Source of the DNA: Actinomycetes bacterium | Lineage (GTDB): Bacteria > Actinomycetota > Acidimicrobiia > Acidimicrobiales > Bog-793 | Length of the DNA: 5,380 nucleotides | Direction of reading: 5' to 3' | Assembly (NCBI GenBank): GCA_021785095.1 | Contig: JAJYGM010000416.1 | Location: 1 to 5,380 of the forward strand | Part shown: positions 5,336 to 5,380 of the stretch, in pieces | Position numbering within the stretch: position 1 is the stretch's first letter | Layout of the letters: the number at the start of each line of letters is the position of its first letter | Notes under the pieces: generated by a model | Seen by the model: only the letters and a program-made list of their open reading frames with translations | The model's database searches: none | What the model was told of the DNA's origin: nothing | Position numbers and translations under genes: made by a program

Positions 5336-5380
5336 GGACCTCGTCTCGGACCTCGTGTCGGACCTCGTGTCGGACCTCTT
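5336..5380. repeat. 12-bp tandem repeat running off the right edge
   Basis: GGACCTCGTCTC (5336-5347) is followed by GGACCTCGTGTC twice (5348-5359, 5360-5371) and nine bases of a fourth copy (5372-5380). It begins two bases after the stop of the DUF503-like ORF. In the frame of that ORF, past its stop, the array would read as repeated DLVS. The full extent cannot be seen. Confidence 0.85.

Noticed and set aside
1..5380. Mobile element, defence system or RNA gene
   Set aside because: No transposase, integrase, nuclease, reverse transcriptase, toxin or tRNA/rRNA signature was seen on either strand; all well-supported genes are ordinary actinobacterial families.

Overview
The window is GC-rich DNA. 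Its genes are dense in G/C-ending codons, GTG starts are used, and an Rv1855c-type F420-dependent luciferase-like oxidoreductase sits beside an MmpL transporter. Together these point to an actinobacterium (Actinomycetota); the genus cannot be read from the sequence. No RNA gene, insertion sequence, phage gene, CRISPR array or toxin/defence system is visible.

Layout. (1) Positions 1-2207, minus strand: a large MMPL/RND-type membrane transporter. It is open through the left edge (735 codons visible, no stop) and ends in a Gly/Ala/Ser/Asp tail built on an 18-bp tandem repeat. (2) Positions 2208-2310: a compact divergent control region. The predicted promoters of the transporter and of a TetR-family regulator overlap around a GTCGAC-centred imperfect palindrome. 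(3) About 2311-3021, plus strand: the TetR regulator, with an unusual N-terminal 7-residue repeat. In DNA this repeat is four CACGTG sites spaced exactly 21 bp apart. (4) Positions 3022-3198: a convergent gap with a possible hairpin terminator and a 12-bp CG-rich repeat. (5) Positions 3199-3984, minus strand: a short MscS-type mechanosensitive channel whose usual C-terminal vestibule domain is replaced by a Pro/Ala-rich tail. (6) Positions 3985-4213: a divergent intergenic region with a nine-fold 9-bp repeat and a perfect 13-bp palindrome. (7) Positions 4214-5143, plus strand: the LLM-class F420-dependent oxidoreductase. (8) Positions 5154-5333, plus strand: a short ORF resembling the first half of DUF503/YlxP, followed by a 12-bp tandem repeat that runs off the right edge.

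How the parts fit. The transporter and TetR gene form a classic divergent repressor/efflux pair, and the regulator most likely controls both overlapping promoters. The MscS channel and the oxidoreductase are divergent neighbours with no evident functional link. Two plus-strand genes share the same start layout, a TANNNT box exactly 7 nt before the start codon, which suggests leaderless transcripts. Short tandem repeats (9, 12, 12, 18 and 21 bp, all multiples of three) lie at or beside nearly every gene boundary. This is the most unusual property of the window.
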